Source: JAJZJT01 sp049964655 (GTDB lineage Bacteria > Actinomycetota > Acidimicrobiia > Acidimicrobiales > RAAP-2). Taken from it: DNA of 31,219 bases. The stretch's first letter is position 1. Every line of letters begins with the position of its first letter. The translations under genes were made by a program, and so were the position numbers. The DNA lies in the NCBI GenBank assembly GCA_049964655.1, contig JBMFXC010000024.1, positions 1-31,219 on the forward strand, given 5' to 3'. Below, piece by piece: positions 7,747 through 17,473 of the stretch. The notes under the pieces are model-generated. The model had not been told where the DNA came from, did no database searches, and saw nothing but the letters and a program-made list of their open reading frames with translations.

Positions 7747-8462
7747 TCTTCCTGCCAGTCGAACACGTGGTCGACGCCCGGCCCACCAGCGGGTGCGGGC
7801 TCGGGCTCGACCGGCAGCAAGGCGGCGGCGCGGCGCGCCTCGGCGACGAAGGCACGCACCAACGACGGGTCCTTCACGCCCGGGCTCGACTCGACACCCG
7901 AGGCGACGTCGACCCCCCACGGGCGCAGACGCGCCACGGCATGCCCCACATTGTCCGGTCGCAGACCACCGGAGACCACCAACAGCGCATGCTCCACCAT
8001 CCCTTCGGCGAGGCGCCAGTCGAACAGCGACCCGGAGCCCGGCTCGGCACCGTCGAGCAGGAGGGTGCGAGCGCCATACGCGGAGAACCGGGCCACCGAG
8101 GGGTGGCCCGCCGGGAACGCCTTGATCGTCCACGGCACGCGTTCGGCGATCCACCGGGTGTCTTCGGCGCTCTCCATGCCGTGCAGCTGGACGGCATGGA
8201 GACCGATCTGGTTGGCGATCTCGACGACCCGCTGGGGTGCCTCGTCACGGAAGACGCCGACGGCGACCGTCTCGTGAGGAAGCCGTCGGACGATGTCGGC
8301 GACAGCCTGCGGGGCCATCTGGCGCGGCGAAGGAGCGAAGATGAAGCCCACGGCGTCTGCCCCCATGGCGACCGCCAGGAGCGCGTCGGCCTCGCTGGTG
8401 ACACCACAGATCTTCACGAAGAGCTGGCGTTCCTCGCCGGTCGTCCCGTCGGTTGCCGTCAC
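7743..8462 (-). CDS. trpF: Phosphoribosylanthranilate isomerase
   Basis: Amadori rearrangement of phosphoribosylanthranilate, third step from chorismate to tryptophan. The protein has 239 residues. The general base is Cys19 in VKICGVT and the general acid Asp137 in LLLDGAEPGSG; VVSGGL and VDVASGVE are the phosphate-binding C-terminal motifs. The GTG start and stop both form GTGA overlaps with neighbours. Many actinobacteria lack trpF and use the bifunctional PriA instead; a real trpF here implies the hisA gene in this window need only serve histidine synthesis. Confidence 0.95.
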   Translation of the reverse strand: MTATDGTTGEERQLFVKICGVTSEADALLAVAMGADAVGFIFAPSPRQMAPQAVADIVRRLPHETVAVGVFRDEAPQRVVEIANQIGLHAVQLHGMESAEDTRWIAERVPWTIKAFPAGHPSVARFSAYGARTLLLDGAEPGSGSLFDWRLAEGMVEHALLVVSGGLRPDNVGHAVARLRPWGVDVASGVESSPGVKDPSLVRAFVAEARRAAALLPVEPEPAPAGGPGVDHVFDWQEE

Positions 8463-9289
8463 CGGTGCTCCGAGGTGGCGGTTCGCTGGCGGTGGCCGGC
8501 AGCCACCAGGGATGCCACGGCCCCGCTCCGGTCACCGGCGACCACCAGGGACTCCCCGACCAGCACTCCGTGGTAGCCGACGGCGACGAGGTCGGCGACG
8601 TCGTCCGCCCCGCGGATCCCCGACTCCGCCACGGCCACGACGTCGTCCCCCATCCGGTCGGCCAACGAAGCCGCCAGATGGCGGTCGACGGCAAAGGTCG
8701 CCAAGTCGCGTTGGTTGACGCCGACCAAGGTGGCGCCGACGGCCTGGGCCCGGGAGAGCTCGACAGCGCTGTGGACCTCGACCAGCGCGTCGAGGTCGAG
8801 CCGCCGGGCCAGCTCGGAGCAGGTGGCCAGCTCCTCGTCGCTCAGCGCCGCCACGATGAGCAAGACGGCATCGGCGCCCAACAGCCGGGCGTCGCAGACG
8901 TCCGCTTCGGACACGGTGAAGTCCTTTCGGAGCACCGGCAGGTCGGTCGCCCCGCGCGCGGCCGGAAGGTCACCGGGCTGGGCCCCGAAGAACGCCTGGT
9001 CGGTGAGGACGGACAGGCAGGCTGCTCCCCCGGCTGCATATGCCCGGGCGACGGCGGCAGGCTCGAGGTCGGGAGCGAGGTCGCCGCGGGAGGGCGACCG
9101 TCGCTTCACCTCCGCGATCACGGCCACACCGTCACGGGCGGCACCCTGGGCAAGCGCAGCCCGGAACCCCCGCCCGGGTCGCTGTGCCGCTACCCGGAGC
9201 GCGGCGTCGACCAGTTCGTCACGGTCGCGCCGGTCTTCTGCCGCCTGCCGGCGGTGGGCGTCCAAGATCGTCTCGAGGTACGCCGGCAT
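8459..9289 (-). CDS. trpC: Indole-3-glycerol phosphate synthase
   Basis: Decarboxylating ring closure to indole-3-glycerol phosphate. From the ATG at 9289 the protein has 276 residues. Glu60 and Lys62 (IAEVKRRSPSRG) and Lys122 (VLRKDF) are the catalytic residues, and VGVNQRDL and AESGI complete the barrel. It is the first gene of the trpC-F-B-A unit. A TAGGAT box ends 7 nt before the ATG, suggesting a leaderless message. The divergent regulator gene starts only 75 bp away. Confidence 0.95.
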   Translation of the reverse strand: MPAYLETILDAHRRQAAEDRRDRDELVDAALRVAAQRPGRGFRAALAQGAARDGVAVIAEVKRRSPSRGDLAPDLEPAAVARAYAAGGAACLSVLTDQAFFGAQPGDLPAARGATDLPVLRKDFTVSEADVCDARLLGADAVLLIVAALSDEELATCSELARRLDLDALVEVHSAVELSRAQAVGATLVGVNQRDLATFAVDRHLAASLADRMGDDVVAVAESGIRGADDVADLVAVGYHGVLVGESLVVAGDRSGAVASLVAAGHRQRTATSEHR

Positions 9290-9296
9290 CGGTTGG

Positions 9297-9302
9297 ATCC
9301 TA
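9297..9302 (-). promoter_or_regulatory. -10 box for trpC (TAGGAT)
   Basis: TAGGAT on the minus strand ends 7 nt before the trpC ATG. The AGGA inside it could be read as a weak Shine-Dalgarno, but the full TANNNT match and its spacing fit the leaderless pattern seen at other unit heads. It lies in the 75-bp gap shared with the divergent response regulator. Confidence 0.45.
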
Positions 9303-9364
9303 CTGCTCGGCAGGACCACCGGGTGCTCCCGCGTCCGCCAGCGACCGCTCGACGAAGGAGATCC

Positions 9365-10074
<710 letters not shown>

Positions 10075-10078
<4 letters not shown>

Positions 10079-10140
10079 CCGGCGGCTCCCCGGTCGGGGG
10101 CCTCTCGGCACCGCCCTCGGTGGCGCGGTTGCTCCGGTGA
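10075..10140 (+). CDS. Candidate 21-codon bridge mini-ORF, regulator to kinase
   Basis: The ATG at 10075 overlaps the regulator stop (ATGA); the frame stays open for 21 codons and ends at a TGA that overlaps the kinase GTG start (GTGA). The peptide is Gly-, Ser- and Pro-rich with no recognisable function. The arrangement would let one ribosome re-initiate twice and reach the kinase. Alternatively it marks a one-base indel, with the ATG being the original kinase start. Confidence 0.35.
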
Positions 10141-11504
10141 GGAGCCGCCTCACCGTGGCCATGTTGGGCCTCGTGGTCCTCACCCTGGTGCTCGCCGGGG
10201 CAGGTAGCTACGTCTTCGTCCGCCACGCCGCCCTCACCACGGCCCGGTCCGAGCTCACCGGCCAGGGCCGCTCCGTCGCCCGGGCGCTGGCCGACCGTCC
10301 CCTGACCCAACCGGGGATTCGGCGAGAGCTGCTCGTCCTGCGGCGAGCGGGGGCCTTTTCCGGGCTCCGGGTCGTCCATCTCACCGCCGACGGGGTGCTC
10401 GTCGGTTCCCTACCGCAGGGCCTCGTCGCCGCCCAGCTGCACCCCCGCCGCCTCCTCGTCGGGATGCAGACGTCCGGTTCCACCGGCTCGCTCGTCTACA
10501 CGGCAGCGCCGCTACCCCTCGCCACCATTCCGAGCCCGACACCCGTCCTGGTCCTCACCCGCCGGGTCCACGACCCCGCTCAGGGCGTCGAGTACTTCCT
10601 CCTCGTCGGGCTGGCCTCGCTCGCCGTTGCCGCCGTCGCGGCAGCCGCCCTCGCCCGGCGGTTCGCCCGTCCCATCCACGACGCCGTGGCGGCGACCAGT
10701 CGGATCGCCGCCCGCGACCTCGGCGTGAACATCCCGGTCCCCGCTCGTGGCGACCCCGAGGTCACCGCCCTCGCCGACGCCATCAACCACATGAGCGACG
10801 ACCTCCGCCGGGCTCGCGACCACGAACGTCAGTTCCTGCTGTCGGTCTCGCACGAGCTCCGCACCCCGCTGACGTCGATCCGGGGCTATGCCGAGGGCCT
10901 GGCCGACGGGACGGTGGAGGACGTCTCCGCCGCGGCGGCGATCATCCTGGCCGAAGCCGAGCGCCTCGGGCGGCTCGTGGCCGACCTCCTCGACCTGGCC
11001 CGCCTCCACGCCGACCGCTTCACGCTCAAGCTCGCCCCCCTCGACCTGGCCGTTGCGGTGGGCACGGCCGCCGAGGCACAGCGTCCCGTCATCGAAGAGG
11101 CTGGATTGGTCCTCGCCGTCTCGGTGCCGGACCGCGGGCCGGTGGTGGTGGCCGACCCGGACCGGCTGGCCCAGATCGTCGCCAACCTGGTGGAGAACGC
11201 GGCCCGGTACGCCACCGCCCGCATCGAGGTCGGGGTCGGCGTCGACGGGGCGCTCTGGGTCGTCGACGACGGGCCGGGCATCGCCGCCGACGCTCTTGCC
11301 CACGTCTTCGAGCGACACGTCACCTCCGACCGTGCCGGCAGCGGCCGGATCGGGTCGGGACTGGGCCTGGCCATCGTCGCCGAGCTGGTGGGTGCTCTGG
11401 GCGGTTGGGTACGGGCCGAGTCCCCGGTGTCCGGAGGCCGGGGCACCCGCCTGGTGGTCGTCCTGCCGCCACACCCCTCGGGAGGGCCGACGAACGACCG
11501 GTGA
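10137..11504 (+). CDS. Sensor histidine kinase
   Basis: A membrane kinase of 455 residues from the GTG at 10137, the first usable start in this frame after the regulator. A membrane segment at about 5-27 (LTVAMLGLVVLTLVLAG) is followed by an extracytoplasmic sensor domain and a second membrane segment at about 153-173. Then come a HAMP linker, the dimerisation domain with phosphoacceptor His239 (SVSHELRTPL), and the ATPase domain. Its N box is LVENAARYA, its G1 box DDGPGIA and its G2 box GSGLGLAI. There is no clear ribosome-binding site; see the bridge mini-ORF at 10075-10140. It ends 15 bp from the convergent ygfZ. The signal sensed is unknown. Confidence 0.92.
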   Translation: MRSRLTVAMLGLVVLTLVLAGAGSYVFVRHAALTTARSELTGQGRSVARALADRPLTQPGIRRELLVLRRAGAFSGLRVVHLTADGVLVGSLPQGLVAAQLHPRRLLVGMQTSGSTGSLVYTAAPLPLATIPSPTPVLVLTRRVHDPAQGVEYFLLVGLASLAVAAVAAAALARRFARPIHDAVAATSRIAARDLGVNIPVPARGDPEVTALADAINHMSDDLRRARDHERQFLLSVSHELRTPLTSIRGYAEGLADGTVEDVSAAAAIILAEAERLGRLVADLLDLARLHADRFTLKLAPLDLAVAVGTAAEAQRPVIEEAGLVLAVSVPDRGPVVVADPDRLAQIVANLVENAARYATARIEVGVGVDGALWVVDDGPGIAADALAHVFERHVTSDRAGSGRIGSGLGLAIVAELVGALGGWVRAESPVSGGRGTRLVVVLPPHPSGGPTNDR

Positions 11505-11519
11505 GCCGCGTCGGACCGA

Positions 11520-12511
11520 TCAGAGTGGGAGCGAACGGACCGTCGCCGGCAGTGGCCTGGTGCCCCGGTCGTCTTCCACCAGGACGCTGACGTCGGTGGG
11601 CGCCTCGACCCGGCGATGGAGGAAGGCGAGGGCGACCACCTCGCCCGAGCCAGGCACGACGCCTGCAGACGTGACCGCACCGACCTCCGTCGAGGTCCCG
11701 TCCACCACCGTGCTGCCGGGAAGGGCAGCGACGTCGAGACCATCGGCGACGGAAGCGGCGATGACCAGGCGCAACAGGTGCCGGGCGACCTTGTTCCCCC
11801 GGGCGTCCAGACGTGCCACCAGCTCCTGGCCGGTGAAGCACCCCTTCGTGAACGACACGGTCTGCTCTAGGACGCCCAGCTCGGCAGGGATGACCCGTTG
11901 CGTGACCTCGGCCCCGGCGCGAGGGACACCGGCCGCGATGCGACCGACCTCGGCGACTGCCGGGTCGACCCAGGGCAGGGAACCCCTCACCCACGAACGC
12001 TCCCCTGCCCCCGGTCGGGCGGGGCCCATCAGGTCCAGCCCGGACCACCCCGGCCACGTCACGGGAACCACGACGCCTCCGAGCGGGGCAGCGAGCTCGA
12101 CCGGGGTGTCGCCATCTGAGGCGGGACCACGCCGGCGCCGCACACTGACCACGCGCCAGTCGAGCGGCTCGATCGCCACCTTGGTCCGCAGGAGGAACCG
12201 CTGAAGACGCGCCACCAACGACGGTCCGGCACCGCCATCGACGTCGAGCACCAGCTCGTCGTCGCCGGTGGCCGTCACTCGAGCCAGGGCCTCGACCTTG
12301 CCCTGCGGGGTCAGCACGAGCGTCCACGCTGCGTTCCCGACGGCCAGGCCAGCCACGTCTTGGCTGCACTGTCCCTGGAGGTAGGAACGTGCCTCCGGTC
12401 CGTGTACTCGGACGACGTCACGCCCGGCCACGAAAGCAGCCCCGTCCTCGAGGGCCCGCCAGGCAGCGGCGCCGCCGAGGAGCCCAGCCTCCTCCGGCAC
12501 GGGAGTGCTGC

Positions 12512-12515
<4 letters not shown>
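11520..12515 (-). CDS. ygfZ: YgfZ/GcvT-domain folate-binding protein
   Basis: A 331-residue member of the family of tetrahydrofolate-binding proteins that help maintain or repair iron-sulfur clusters. The signature KGCFTGQELVARLDARG, with the conserved cysteine, lies in the C-terminal third, and the N-terminal GPEARSYLQGQCSQD segment fits the GcvT-like fold. The GTG at 12515 overlaps the trpE stop (GTGA), so the two are translationally coupled. Nothing in tryptophan synthesis requires YgfZ; co-expression may reflect shared demand for folate or one-carbon units, but this is speculative. Confidence 0.9.
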
Positions 12516-14094
<1,579 letters not shown>

Positions 14095-14098
<4 letters not shown>

Positions 14099-14163
14099 CA
14101 GCCCACCACCGACGTGCGCCAGAGCCCCGGTCGAGGCGGGAACACCTCCCCCTGCCCCGTCAC
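14095..14163 (-). CDS. Candidate Trp-containing leader/bridge mini-ORF before trpE
   Basis: The GTG at 14163 overlaps the stop of the GroES-like gene (GTGA); the frame has 22 codons and ends at a TGA overlapping the trpE GTG (GTGA). Codons 15 and 22 are both TGG, and the third base of codon 22 is the first base of the trpE start codon. Two Trp in 22 codons is high, and the place directly before trpE suggests a tryptophan-sensing leader peptide acting by ribosome position and re-initiation. Known actinobacterial trp leaders work by attenuation with clustered Trp codons; no classic terminator was found here. Confidence 0.4.
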
Positions 14164-14528
14164 AGGTACAGGCCGGTGCCGCCGTCGATCCGGTCGGTGG
14201 CCACGGCGTGGATGTCCCGCTCGCGCAGGATGCTGTACTCCTCGCCCTGCACCTCGACCTCGAAGCGGTCTTCCGGGTTGAAGAGGACCTTGTCGCCGAC
14301 CTTGACCGTCCGCACATGGGGACCGACCGCTACGGCCTCGGCCCACGACAAGCGCCGAGAGACCTGGGCGGTGGCGGGGATCAGGATGCCGGCGCGCGAC
14401 CGACGTTCCCCTTCGCTCTGTGGCATCTGCACGAGCACCCGGTCGGACAGGACGGTGATGGAGTGCCGCGCCCCGTCCGAGCGGCCGTCGTCGGCAGGAG
14501 CAGGGACGGTCGACGTCAGGGTGGCCAC
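14160..14528 (-). CDS. GroES/Cpn10-like protein, solitary
   Basis: A 122-residue protein whose residues from about 22 onward match the Cpn10 fold: SITVLSDRVLVQ, AGILIPATAQ in the mobile-loop region, EAVAVGPH, VKVGDKVLFNPED, then GEEYSILRERDI. A 20-residue polar leader and a short C-terminal extension are added. True groES normally sits beside groEL; here there is no groEL, and the gene lies between hisF and trpE. A -10 box overlapping the hisF stop codon suggests it heads its own unit. It may be a second, specialised GroES or a barrel protein with another role. Confidence 0.82.
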   Translation of the reverse strand: MATLTSTVPAPADDGRSDGARHSITVLSDRVLVQMPQSEGERRSRAGILIPATAQVSRRLSWAEAVAVGPHVRTVKVGDKVLFNPEDRFEVEVQGEEYSILRERDIHAVATDRIDGGTGLYL

Positions 14529-14534
14529 GAAGAC

Positions 14535-14540
14535 AGGCTA
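14535..14540 (-). promoter_or_regulatory. -10 box for the GroES-like gene (TAGCCT), overlapping the hisF stop
   Basis: TAGCCT ends 6 nt before the GTG at 14528. Its first three bases are the TAG stop codon of hisF. This would give a leaderless internal promoter for the GroES-like gene, trpE and ygfZ, separate from the his genes. Confidence 0.42.
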
Positions 14541-15317
14541 CCGCGCCGCCTCGACAGGACGGACGGCGATCCCGGCGGCGGCAAGGTGGGACTTGGCCTC
14601 GGCAATGGTGTACTCGCCCCGGTGGAAGATGGAGGCCGCCAGCACGGCCTGGGCGTGGCCCTCGACCGCTCCTTCGACCAGGTGGTCGAGCGTCCCGACG
14701 CCGCCCGAGGCGACGACCGGGACCGGGCAGCGGTCGGAGACCGCCCGGGTGAGTGCGAGGTCGAACCCGTCGCGCGTCCCGTCGCGGTCCATCGACGTGA
14801 GGAGGATCTCCCCGGCTCCCGCCTCCGCGCACCGAGCCGCCCACTCGACGGCGTCGAGCCCCGTCGGCGTTCGTCCGCCGTGGGTGAACACCCGCCAGGA
14901 GCCCTCTCGATCCCGGTCGGCCCGGGCGTCGACGGCGGCCACCACGCACTGGGCCCCGAACTCGTCGGCCAACTCGGTGACCAGCGCGGGACGCTCGACC
15001 GCGGCCGTGTTGACGCCGACCTTGTCGGCCCCTGCCCGCAGGAGACGACGGGCGTCCTCTACGGTGCGGACCCCGCCTCCGACGGTCAGGGGAATGAACA
15101 CCTCGGCGGCCGTGCGCTCGACCACTTCGACCATGGTGGCTCGTCGGTCCGACGAGGCGGTGATGTCGAGGAAGACGATCTCGTCGGCCCCTTCGGCGTC
15201 GTAGCGCGCCGCCAGCTCAACCGGGTCGCCGGCGTCCACTAGGTCGACGAAGCGCACGCCCTTCACCACGCGCCCGCCGTCGACGTCGAGGCAGGGGATC
15301 ACCCGGACGGTGCGCAT
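14538..15317 (-). CDS. hisF: Imidazole glycerol phosphate synthase, cyclase subunit
   Basis: Uses ammonia from HisH to form imidazole glycerol phosphate and AICAR. The protein has 259 residues. It opens with RVIPCLDVDGGRVVKGVRF, which contains the catalytic Asp11, and carries SMDRDGTRDGFD, PLTVGGGVR and VVASGGVG. The ATG at 15317 lies inside hisA (19-nt overlap) with GAGGGAG about 7 nt upstream. The stop codon is TAG, rare among the genes here, and coincides with a candidate promoter. Confidence 0.96.
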   Translation of the reverse strand: MRTVRVIPCLDVDGGRVVKGVRFVDLVDAGDPVELAARYDAEGADEIVFLDITASSDRRATMVEVVERTAAEVFIPLTVGGGVRTVEDARRLLRAGADKVGVNTAAVERPALVTELADEFGAQCVVAAVDARADRDREGSWRVFTHGGRTPTGLDAVEWAARCAEAGAGEILLTSMDRDGTRDGFDLALTRAVSDRCPVPVVASGGVGTLDHLVEGAVEGHAQAVLAASIFHRGEYTIAEAKSHLAAAGIAVRPVEAAR

Positions 15318-16111
15318 GCACGAACTCCCTCGGCCACGTCCAGGCGACCCTCGACCAGCGCTTTGCCGACGACCACCCCGGCAAGCCGGCGCGACCCGTC
15401 TCCGGGCGAGCCCGACGGACTGCCCGGTTGCCCACCCGGTGCCGCAGGCAGTCCTGTCTCGACGACGAGGGATGCCAGGGAGGCCAGGTCGGCCACGCTC
15501 CCCACGCCACCCGAGGCGATCACCGGCAGGTCCGTGGCTCCGAGCACGGCGGCGAGCCCCGCCAGGTCGGGACCTTCGAGCGTGCCGTCTCGGTCGATGC
15601 CGGTCGCCACAACAGCCCCGAGCGGTGATCCGGCGAAGGAGGCGACGACCTCGGCCATCCGCCGGCCACTCCCCCGCTCCCAGCCGTGCACCGCCACCTC
15701 GGCGCTGCCGTCCACGCCGACGCGATAGTCGAGCCCCAGGGCGACCCGCCCGGGATGGCGCTCGGCGGCGGCCCGCAAGACCTCGGGCCGCTCGAGGGCA
15801 GTCGTGCCCATCACCACCCGGGCGACCCCACCGGCGAGCAGCTCCTCGACGTCGTCCGCCGAACGCACACCGCCGCCGCTCTGCACCGGCACGTCGACGG
15901 CACCGGCGATGGAGAGGACCACCTCTCGGTTGACCGGGCGGCCTTCCCGGGCAGCGTCGAGGTCGACGACGTGGAGCCAGGGCGCACCACCGGCGACGAA
16001 CCGCCGGGCCAAATCGAGCGGGTCGCCGTAGGTCTGCTGGCGACCGAAGTCCCCCTGGGTCAGGCGGACGGCGGCGCCGGCACGGACGTCGATGGCGCAG
16101 TAGAGGTCCAT
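15299..16111 (-). CDS. hisA: ProFAR isomerase
   Basis: Amadori isomerisation in histidine synthesis. The protein is a TIM barrel of 270 residues, some 25 longer than usual. Catalytic acids are Asp8 (AIDVRAG) and Asp175 (TGIDRDGT); Trp144 is in VHGWERGS. The extra length is a Gly/Pro/Ser-rich insert at about 221-243, before the final GVVVGKALVEG strand, which looks like a flexible surface loop. Actinobacteria often carry the bifunctional PriA (HisA plus TrpF) here, but a separate trpF in this window makes a plain HisA role likely. The start shares one base with the hisH stop (TGATG). Confidence 0.94.
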   Translation of the reverse strand: MDLYCAIDVRAGAAVRLTQGDFGRQQTYGDPLDLARRFVAGGAPWLHVVDLDAAREGRPVNREVVLSIAGAVDVPVQSGGGVRSADDVEELLAGGVARVVMGTTALERPEVLRAAAERHPGRVALGLDYRVGVDGSAEVAVHGWERGSGRRMAEVVASFAGSPLGAVVATGIDRDGTLEGPDLAGLAAVLGATDLPVIASGGVGSVADLASLASLVVETGLPAAPGGQPGSPSGSPGDGSRRLAGVVVGKALVEGRLDVAEGVRACAPSG

Positions 16112-16767
16112 CACGCCACCTTCCCCGGGTCGGACGTCGGCCCTGCCACCCCCGCCCGCCTCGTCCCGCCGGCCACGGCGGCGAAGTTCGCCAGCAGGGC
16201 AAGCCCGGCGGCGCCCGACTTCTCCGGATGGAACTGCGTCCCCCACAAGTTCCCTCGGGCGGCGGCGGCGACGACCGTCCCGCCGTACTCGCAGGTCGCC
16301 ACGGTGTCCGCCGACGGCTCGGGGGCGTAGGAGTGGACGAAGTACATCCAAGGCCGCACCGGGAGGCCCGCCAGCATGCCTGCCTCGGCAACCACCGGAT
16401 CGAGCTGGTTCCACTGCATCTGAGGCAGCTTGCACTCGGTAGCGAGGCGTCGCACGCTGCCGTCGAGGAGGCCGAGCCCGGCTTCGGCCGGCTCCTCCTC
16501 GGAACCGGAGAAGAGCATCTGGAACCCGACGCAGATCCCCAAGAACGGAACACCCTCCTCCGCCGCGTGCAGGGCAACGCGGTCGAGGCCGGACTGCCGC
16601 AGCGATCGGATGCAGGGCCCGAAGGCGCCGACCCCGGGCAGCACCACACCGTCCGCGCCCACCGCCTCGTCCGGATCGGCCACCAGCCGAGCGTCGACGC
16701 CCAGGTGGACGAACGCCTTGACGGCCGAGGCGAGGTTGCCGATGCCGTAGTCGAGGACGGCGATCAC
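16111..16767 (-). CDS. hisH: Imidazole glycerol phosphate synthase, glutamine amidotransferase subunit
   Basis: Hydrolyses glutamine and channels ammonia to HisF. The protein has 218 residues. The triad is Cys79 (GICVGFQ), His180 and Glu182 (QFHPEKSG), and the oxyanion strand VVLPGVGAFG is present. The GTG at 16767 comes 49 nt after hisB, with GGAGGG 11 nt upstream. The gap holds a 12-bp palindrome CCGCCCGGGCGG (16796-16807) and is spanned by a mini-ORF that overlaps both neighbours. Confidence 0.95.
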   Translation of the reverse strand: MIAVLDYGIGNLASAVKAFVHLGVDARLVADPDEAVGADGVVLPGVGAFGPCIRSLRQSGLDRVALHAAEEGVPFLGICVGFQMLFSGSEEEPAEAGLGLLDGSVRRLATECKLPQMQWNQLDPVVAEAGMLAGLPVRPWMYFVHSYAPEPSADTVATCEYGGTVVAAAARGNLWGTQFHPEKSGAAGLALLANFAAVAGGTRRAGVAGPTSDPGKVA

Positions 16768-16820
16768 GACCGGATCTGCCCTCCGACCGTCCCGCCCGCC
16801 CGGGCGGCGGCCCGGCTCAC
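16764..16820 (-). CDS. Candidate 18-codon bridge mini-ORF, hisB to hisH
   Basis: The GTG at 16820 overlaps the hisB stop (GTGA) and the TGA at 16766-16764 overlaps the hisH GTG (GTGA). The 18 codons between are open, giving an Ala-, Gly- and Arg-rich peptide without His. The arrangement matches those before trpE and before the 10.1-kb kinase gene and would allow continuous translational coupling across the gap. Confidence 0.35.
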   Translation of the reverse strand: MSRAAARAGGTVGGQIRS

Positions 16821-17473
16821 AAGGTCCCCTTGGTGGACGGGACGCCCGTTCCCTCGCGACGAACGGCGTCCGCCAGGGCTCGGGCCACCGCCTTGAACGA
16901 AGCCTCGATCACGTGATGAGCGTTCTTCCCGCTGCGGCGGAGCAGGTGCAGGGTGAGCCCGCTCGCGGTGGCGAAGGCTCGCCAGAACTCCTCGGCCAGC
17001 TGCGGGTCGAAGGGTGGCGACCCGAGCGGGAGGACCTCGGGACCCAAGGGGACGTCGTAGGCGAGGAACGGACGGCCCGAACAGTCCACTGCCACCTCCA
17101 CGAGCGCCTCGTCGAGCGGCAGGGCGACGGAGGCGAAGCGCCTGATGCCCGCCTTGTCTCCCAGTGCCGCGGCGAACGCCTGGCCGAGCACGATGCCGAC
17201 GTCCTCGACCGTGTGATGTGCGTCCACCTCGAGATCTCCCGAGGCTCGGACCTCGAGGTCGAAGCCGCCGTGCTTGCCCAGCTGGGCCAGCATGTGGTCG
17301 AAGAACGGCAGGCCGGTGTCGACGGACACCGACCCCGAGCCGTCGACGACGAGCGAGACGGCAACCGAGGTCTCGCGCGTGCGCCGCTCGGCGTGCGCCG
17401 CTCGGCGTGCGTTCGGCGTCGCCGCGTTCGGCGTCGCCGCGTTCGGCGTCGCCGCCGTGGTGTCAGTCGTCAT
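16817..17473 (-). CDS. hisB: Imidazoleglycerol-phosphate dehydratase
   Basis: Mn-dependent dehydration to imidazole acetol phosphate. The protein has 218 residues and is monofunctional (no phosphatase domain). Metal-binding motifs are DAHHTVED (His86, His87, Glu90) and NAHHVIEASFKA (His186, His187, Glu190); FFDHML is at 57-62. The ATG overlaps the hisC stop (ATGA). The first 30 residues are low-complexity Ala-Thr-Pro-Asn repeats followed by an Arg/Ala stretch, both encoded by tandem DNA repeats. They lie before the conserved fold and are probably disordered. Confidence 0.95.
   Translation of the reverse strand: MTTDTTAATPNAATPNAATPNARRAAHAERRTRETSVAVSLVVDGSGSVSVDTGLPFFDHMLAQLGKHGGFDLEVRASGDLEVDAHHTVEDVGIVLGQAFAAALGDKAGIRRFASVALPLDEALVEVAVDCSGRPFLAYDVPLGPEVLPLGSPPFDPQLAEEFWRAFATASGLTLHLLRRSGKNAHHVIEASFKAVARALADAVRREGTGVPSTKGTL
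17411..17455 (-). repeat. 15-bp tandem repeat in the hisB 5' end
   Basis: Three perfect copies of GTTCGGCGTCGCCGC (plus-strand sense), encoding Ala-Thr-Pro-Asn-Ala units. Just beside it (17377-17404) are two copies of the 14-bp GCGTGCGCCGCTCG. That unit is not a multiple of three, so its peptide differs between copies. Confidence 0.95.

Noticed and set aside
5756..9289. Long plus-strand open frames opposite the trp genes.
   Set aside because: They mirror the real genes, have Arg/Pro/Gly-rich products without domains, and arise from high GC content.
9290..9364. A classical trp attenuator ahead of trpC.
   Set aside because: The gap is 75 bp, trpC looks leaderless, and there is no Trp-rich leader or terminator hairpin on the minus strand.
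14538..16649. A continuous 700-codon minus-strand frame through hisH, hisA and hisF.
   Set aside because: Only its last 259 codons are HisF; the upstream part is the wrong frame of hisA and hisH, so it is not a fusion protein.
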